Assembly (NCBI GenBank): GCA_033030425.1
Contig: JAUFSD010000004.1
Span: 744,001 to 808,000 of the forward strand
From: Verpa conica
Lineage: Eukaryota > Ascomycota > Pezizomycetes > Pezizales > Morchellaceae
Length of the DNA stretch: 64,000 nt
Reading direction: 5' to 3'
Shown here: positions 58,601 to 64,000 of the stretch, in pieces
Layout: each line of letters begins with the position of its first letter
How positions within the stretch are numbered: the first letter of the stretch is position 1
Position numbers and translations under genes: made by a program
The notes under the pieces: generated by a model
Told to the model about the DNA's origin: nothing
The model's input: the letters and a program-made list of their open reading frames with translations, nothing else
Databases searched by the model: none

Positions 58601-59640
58601 TATATATGCCCCGCAGGTTCGTTCTTTCGCTATCACATATCACTTCTGCCTCACAAAACCTTTTTTCTTACCTGCCTACGTGCTTGCAAGTTGAGTTGCT
58701 TGCTCGCGCTCCTCGACAAGCCTTCCTTTCCCTCGCGCCCGCGGAATCTGGTGGGTTCCTTACTAGAGGGTGATTCAACGCAACTGCTTTCTTAGTCTAA
58801 ACTTGCGCACAGTGACTTTTTCCTTTGCCCTCTATTCCCCCTTGTTTCTGGTACTCTTTTTTGCCTCGACCTACCCAGCATAGCCAACCATTCAGCCAAT
58901 CCTGCTGCACTTGCCCATACAAGGAAGAAGCTTCTTTCCCCAGTTTTATCCTTCCCCATCATTCAGTTTCCTCAGTTTCCCAAATTTGATTTCTTAAATC
59001 TCACCCTTTCGTGGATCGTCGATCGTCGATCCCGTACCTACCTTCGAAAAGAAGTATACACCCAGCAGTCCTCGTGAACAGTAGGTTTCCACCAGTCGCT
59101 TCAAACTTTCGCGAAGGAAACCAACGATCTCGATCGTTACCACTCGCATTCCCGAAACACGTCAGTTCTCAGATCGAAACCCCCTGCGGCTCGCTGGGGT
59201 GTTTCGGGAAAGTTGACGTGCCAGGACATCTTGCGCTCTTCAGTGACCGTATTCCGGAAAGAGAAAACCTTAATCAACATCGGTGAGTTTTGCGGGGGAC
59301 CATTCTTATTGCTCATCTCATCTCATCGCGAGCACCAAGGTCGGGTCAATTAAGATCCGATCGCATCAGATCCAGGAACCGGTCGATTTGATTGCAGCAC
59401 CGATCGCGTACGTCGTGTAGGAAGCGCGGAAGAAAAGTGTGCGTTGGTGCGGGGAGCTAAGCAAGGAAGTAAGGGTGGTGGTTGATAGAAGCCTTTTTTT
59501 TGAGGGCTGCGCAAAAGCTTGTTTGAGCCTCCAATAGCGCTTTAGGTGCAAGTTTGAGGTAGAGGTTATTTGGTATTTGGTGGATACTGGATTTCAGCGA
59601 TCTTCACAAATAACAATCCGGCTGCTGCGGTGGACCTGGA

Positions 59641-62063
59641 ATGACTTTGCATAGCCAGATCCCTACAAGGGAAACTCATTTTCCTTTATCATCGCCGGTG
59701 GACCTCAAGTCACCCAATATGCAGTTCCGTTCGAAGTCCTTTGCGGTACGCTTTTTAATGTTCCTATCATTTACCTCCTTCCTTACCCTTTTTTTACCTA
59801 CAGAAAAATCAGCCTGTTCTCTATTTTTCTATTTTAATTCTTATTTAAATATTTTTTTTCCAACCATGTTCGATTTCAAAATTCTTGTGACCCTTGACAA
59901 TGGATGAATTTGTGCTCATATTTGTCCCCAGGCCCAAATCGGAGAGATAAAGAGCCTCCAGGTGCATTGCCGGAACACCACGAGCCAATTCGCACTCCTT
60001 ATGGTCGATTCACACGGAAATTCCCAGGTGTATGGATCTGAAGCTTTCCAAAACCGCCTAGAGGCCTGGTTTACAGATCAGATCCGAAGAGAAGCTTGCC
60101 AGATTTCTGCGCATGCTGCACAGAAATGTGGGGTTCAGCAGCGAGGCAACGAAACAAATTATGATAAGGATGATCAGTCACCAAGACAACTTGATATTGC
60201 TGTAGATGGCGATGTGGATGATGATGATGAGGGAAATGAAGAAGACGGTGATGCTCAATGGGCGGATGCAGAGGGCGAGGATGAAGGTGGTGACCATTCA
60301 AGCCAACAGCCAACACCTCCGCAGTTTCATGGGTCAGATAAACCCATGCGTGGCCTTCTCCCACCACCACCAGAGGATCAGCGTCGCATGATGCGTGTTA
60401 ATCACCGCAAGCGGTCCCTAGATAATGAGACAACACCAGGGAAAAAACGACGTCCGACGGTAAAGAGGAACGTACGGAGATCTGGCTCCTCGTCAGGTGA
60501 ATCGAACGATGTCGTCCTTCAAGAGGAGGTAGAATACAAGGGACTGGACATTACCAATGAAGAAGAAGTCAATACCTTCTTTGAGACTCGCCTCCGTCAA
60601 ATGCAGCAACTTGTTTGTAAGGTAGTCGCAAAATGTTGGATTAAGGTTATCGAGCCAAAGAAACAGTCGAACTTTCCATATAATCGGGGTGAGGAGAGTA
60701 AGCCATCATGGTGGCCCGCAAATGCTCGACATAAGGAGCCAGATCATTTGATGAAACCTGGTATGATTGATTTTGCAGAGCATTCTGAAAGATTATTAAC
60801 TGAATCCATAGAGCGCCTACGGTTGCTGTTGACTATGTTGCGCTGCCGCAAGGTGCCTGTGGCAAAGCTGGAAGCAGCAACCGCTGAGGCTACAGCCCAC
60901 ATTCCACTCGAAAAAGCACCGCTACTGGAGGAAATATATCGTGTGGCTAAGCTGGAGGAGCGTTATCTTGCTGGGGGACTCGGTAACTCTCTATATTTTT
61001 TTGAGTTTCGTCCTAATGCTAACAGACCGAAGCCCCTGGAACTTTGTGCTATGTCGCCGCTTCTGAAAAAATTGTCAAAAGTCCAAACCAAAAGGCGCCC
61101 TCTCCAAAGATGGCCGGCGGAAATACATCTTCATCCCCGGCGAGCAGTGTACACGCTTCAGGTTCTATCAGGTCAAATTTGGGCCGTAGGATGTCTATTG
61201 CCCAAAGTCCAGATGGGCAACAGCTTTCCCCGGTACTTACAAACAGAGATGCCAATCTACGAGCTGCTCCTCGATTGAATACAGGTGACGCAATCACGTC
61301 AAGTACAATGCCCCGCCTTCAGCCGCATAATCCCTTCTCTTCTGGGTCAAGAGCTCAGCCGAATATTCAGCCTCTAAACCCGGCAGGGGGACTTGGATAT
61401 AACACTGGCGCATATGTCCCACAGTCATCATCTGTTCAAGATCAGCAGGAATACATGAGCAATCACATTCCAATATATTTCAGCGTTATAAATCAGCAGC
61501 AGCAGCAGCAGCAGCAGCATCGTCATTCTGTATCTCACTTCCCGGTGCCAAATACCCCACATGGTGCTCTCCGACGTAGTAATACCATGCCTGCAATTCC
61601 TCAAACATCAACGGCTTACCAGAACTGGGCTTCTCAGATTCCTAACGGGATGCCCAACGGTTCGATAGTGAGCGGAATGTACTCCCCTTACAGCCCCAAC
61701 ACACAGCCCCAGCAGTCACCACACGGGCCCCACCACCAAGTACATGGCGTCTCTCAGACAGGGAGTACGCCACCTACTCCTGTCACTGCCTCTTCCTACC
61801 AACAGCCGATGCAGCTGCCTCCCCCGCCCCTTCCACCAATGCATCAATCTCACCAACAGTCTTCACTCGTAACACCACCTCCTCATGATATCGACGGGAG
61901 TGATGATCGCGGCGACCAGCATTATGAGACTCACGCCATGCCAGCTCCCATGAGGAACCCCCAACACCCAAACCTAAGCTACTCCGACTTTCTCGCGAGC
62001 GAGCTTGCACCCGAAGGTGCTGTGAATGTTAATGATGGCCAGCAGGCAGGGCCAAACAAGTAA
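59641..62063 (+). CDS. YDR124W-like helical-bundle protein (DUF2841)
   Basis: Fungal protein of unknown molecular role. Three exons (59641-59745, 59932-60982, 61033-62063) give 728 residues. The N-terminus (about 36-75) has the block SLQVHCRNTTSQFALLMVDS. An acidic Asp/Glu stretch (about 115-140) and a basic KKRRPTVKRNVRR nuclear-type signal follow. The DUF2841 core (about 235-330) carries KVVAKCWIKVIEPKKQSNFP, then SKPSWWPANARHKEPDHL, which are the hallmark residues. The C-terminal 340 residues are low-complexity, rich in Pro, Gln, Ser and His, with a run of eight Gln near residue 540, as in transcription regulators. A later in-frame ATG at 59719 could be the start. The second intron is read as 50 bp ending at CGAAG, because an acceptor at AACAG would put a stop in frame. 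Confidence 0.75.
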
Positions 62064-64000
62064 ATAGCATGTTTTTTATTTATCAGGGCGAGTGGAGTTG
62101 TGAGTTTACGGTTCCGGCGTAAGGAGATCGATTTTAGCTTTTTTTTGGATGGGTTTTATTTGCCAAGATAGGAGGTGTTTGGTGCGCCGCGGAGTTTTTA
62201 TCACTGCTTTTGTCGGAACAAATTTTCCTTTTTACAATACGTATCTGTCTTGATACATGCCGCAGTCTATAGCGGAAGCAAACAAATTTCTTTATCTCTG
62301 TTGAATTGGGTTCCATTTCTATTGGCTGCATTATTGTCTCTTATTCATCAGAGACATTTTGTTTTTCTTGACTGGTTTTGGCAAGCAGTTTGCATTGTTA
62401 ATACCCATGCTCTGTGTATATTTATTAAGGCACTTGAGCGTCCTATCTTTTTATCTTTTTTTTGTCACGGAACTCTTTTTCTTCCCTTCTGTCAATATAT
62501 CAATTTCTGTTTTTTCCCCCAGTCTATATATATTTATACCAATTAGTTGACTATGTATGATGGTTCTTTTTATTTAGCGAGGGGTTTTCTGGGGGTTGGG
62601 GCTAAGGTGTTTGCGGAGACTTATAATTAAGTCAAGCTGTGGTATTGATTTATTTTATTATTCTTTCTCGCGCTCAAACGTGCTGTCTTACCTATTTTCA
62701 TCACCCGAAAAATGCTCATCTCTTTTGCGCTAGGGCTCTATTTTTCTCTACTTTAGTTACAGAGGTTTTTAGGCCTATTCTTGGCTGTATTTTTTGGTAG
62801 GTGCTTCTAAATTTATTTATTATTAAAGGCTGGTTTCGTGTGATTTAGGTTAGATGGAGACTAGCGCATTAACATGAATCAAGATAAGTCTCTAGCTACT
62901 ATACCTGTCTCTTGCTATTTACATAGATACGACCGCCATAACTTCGACCTGCATTCTCGAGATATTCTCTGTAGTAGATTAAATGGTACTAGGAGTGGTA
63001 CAACATTCTTTAGAATGTGTCTGGTGGTGGGGTTACGGTTTCGGGGTAGGGAGTGATGGCTGTGCATGGGGGCCGGTGGGGGAACTGGCGAGGAAAGTCA
63101 TGATGGGAGGCACTCAGGATATGGGGGGGAAAATTTTGGATAATTTATTCCGAGGTGGGGGAGAGGGGAGTAAGGATGAGTCCAAGCGGAGGAAGGACAT
63201 AAGAGTTCAACAGTAGGGTAAAAGACCCACCAATCCACATATTATACTAATGTGTCTGTAATTAGAAACACGATCACTATTATTCGTAGTAACAATATCA
63301 CTGCTAGTTTGTGTATTCATGGTAGTAAACTATCTTTAGTTCTTAAGTATGTACAAAGGAAGCGCATGCAGCATGGTATATTATGGCGCCAGAAAAACGT
63401 GAATAACAAGTTATCAATATATATTGGGAGAATAGCTGTATCTTGGGATATATCTTCTACCATAGTCGCTATAACGCCTCGTTACTGGGAATCATTAATT
63501 AGATAGAGCTGTATGGATGCGCAAATAGATTTTGACCGATTTGCGCTTCCATAAAATATTTTTATGAATTTTCTAAATACATGCATGTAACAAGAATTGT
63601 AATTAGCCCAATATTGTGCTGCAGAACCCCTTCTCCAAAGGGTATGAGGTCAGCTAGTTGCACTACTAGTGCGAAAATAAAGTCTGTTCGGTTCGGTACA
63701 TGGCAATGCAACCACGACCACCAACCTCACAACTAAACCTCACTCAACTGACATTAGGGTGAAATCAGAGCTACAAAGCTTCAAAAGACTATATTATATA
63801 AATAGGGATAAGGAAAATTTTTTGCTATTGACATTTTCGTTGGGGTAGACTTTGTTGCTTGTACCAAACCGAACAGACTTTATTCCTCACTAGTACTAAA
63901 TCCACATCAAAATTGGGTTATTTTGCAGTACTGCTCACCTTGAACTACTTAATAGCTCAATGATATATGATCTATTAAACGTGAAAAGATATACAATAAA
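62064..64000. other. 3' gap with element remnants
   Basis: T-rich 3' region, then AT-rich DNA. A reversed fragment of the foldback-arm family (GACCGATTTGCGCTTCCATA) lies near 63530-63558. The MITE at 63666-63893 is listed separately. No gene seen. Confidence 0.5.
63666..63893. mobile_element. MITE-like element, 228 bp, TA-flanked
   Basis: Inverted ends of about 34 bp start CTAGTG and contain AATAAAGTCTGTTCGGTT; TA borders both sides (63664-63665 and 63894-63895). The two ends differ by one indel and a few bases. No coding capacity. A fragment resembling one end occurs near 3560-3597. Confidence 0.7.

Larger units (their letters stand above)
52708..59640. other. Long gap: repeat island, then promoter region
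   Basis: 52.7-55.4 kb is AT-rich with the MITE at 53490-53821 and no gene. From 55.4 kb on, the sequence is less AT-rich, with a small coiled-coil frame (55463-55650) and a perfect ATCACGTGAT palindrome near 56721-56730. CT-rich runs at about 58.6-59.0 kb and a GTGAGT near 59282 suggest the promoter and an intron-containing leader of the next gene. No full gene supported. Confidence 0.45.

Noticed and set aside
1..64000. CRISPR arrays, bacterial-type operons or defence systems
   Set aside because: The window is eukaryotic nuclear DNA with spliced genes; no regularly spaced repeats were seen.

Overview
The window is nuclear DNA of a filamentous ascomycete (Pezizomycotina). The evidence is split genes with short introns (mostly 42-90 bp, GT-AG, many with a CTAAC/CTAAT branch site), fungal gene content, a Ty3/gypsy-type retroelement and several families of small inverted-repeat elements. 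Low gene density and long AT-rich, element-filled gaps would suit an early-diverging group such as Pezizomycetes, but that placement is a guess. I rebuilt exons by hand from splice signals, frame and protein-family conservation; in every full model the summed exon length is a multiple of three.

Layout. 1-2387: the 5' part of a gypsy-type retroelement on the minus strand (LTR, gag, -1 frameshift site, start of pol). 3968-4781: a damaged glycinamide ribonucleotide transformylase gene. 4959-11044: STT4 phosphatidylinositol 4-kinase. 12853-13683: SDH4, succinate dehydrogenase membrane anchor. 14818-18703: a divergent ribosome-biogenesis pair, LSG1 (60S) and LTV1 (40S). 20566-24423: MOG1, a peroxisomal acyl-CoA dehydrogenase and a SPO12-like cell-cycle protein. 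25161-28223: a UBA/SIM/UIM protein with a USP-like region that appears catalytically dead. 28698-30099: a GH5 exo-beta-1,3-glucanase gene with an in-frame stop. 35680-36812: a Cbf1-type bHLH factor. 38856-40151: an Nta1-type amidase. 42979-43488: SPT4. 47322-52707: a YCF1/MRP-type ABC transporter. 59641-62063: a YDR124W-like (DUF2841) protein.

The gaps (30.1-35.7, 40.2-43.0, 43.5-47.3, 52.7-59.6 and 62.1-64.0 kb) show no convincing genes. They hold TA-flanked inverted-repeat elements of several families, a foldback element, microsatellites and probable promoter/leader DNA. One 330-bp element occurs twice in opposite orientation, either side of the ABC transporter. The genes are mostly single-copy housekeeping functions (lipid signalling, respiration, ribosome export, Ran cycle, transcription elongation, N-degron pathway) with no evident shared pathway apart from the LSG1/LTV1 pair. 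I saw no CRISPR array, rRNA or tRNA gene. The least conventional items are the pseudo-deubiquitinase, the gag-pol frameshift site, the inverted element pair around the transporter, and a perfect Cbf1 site upstream of the Cbf1-like gene itself.
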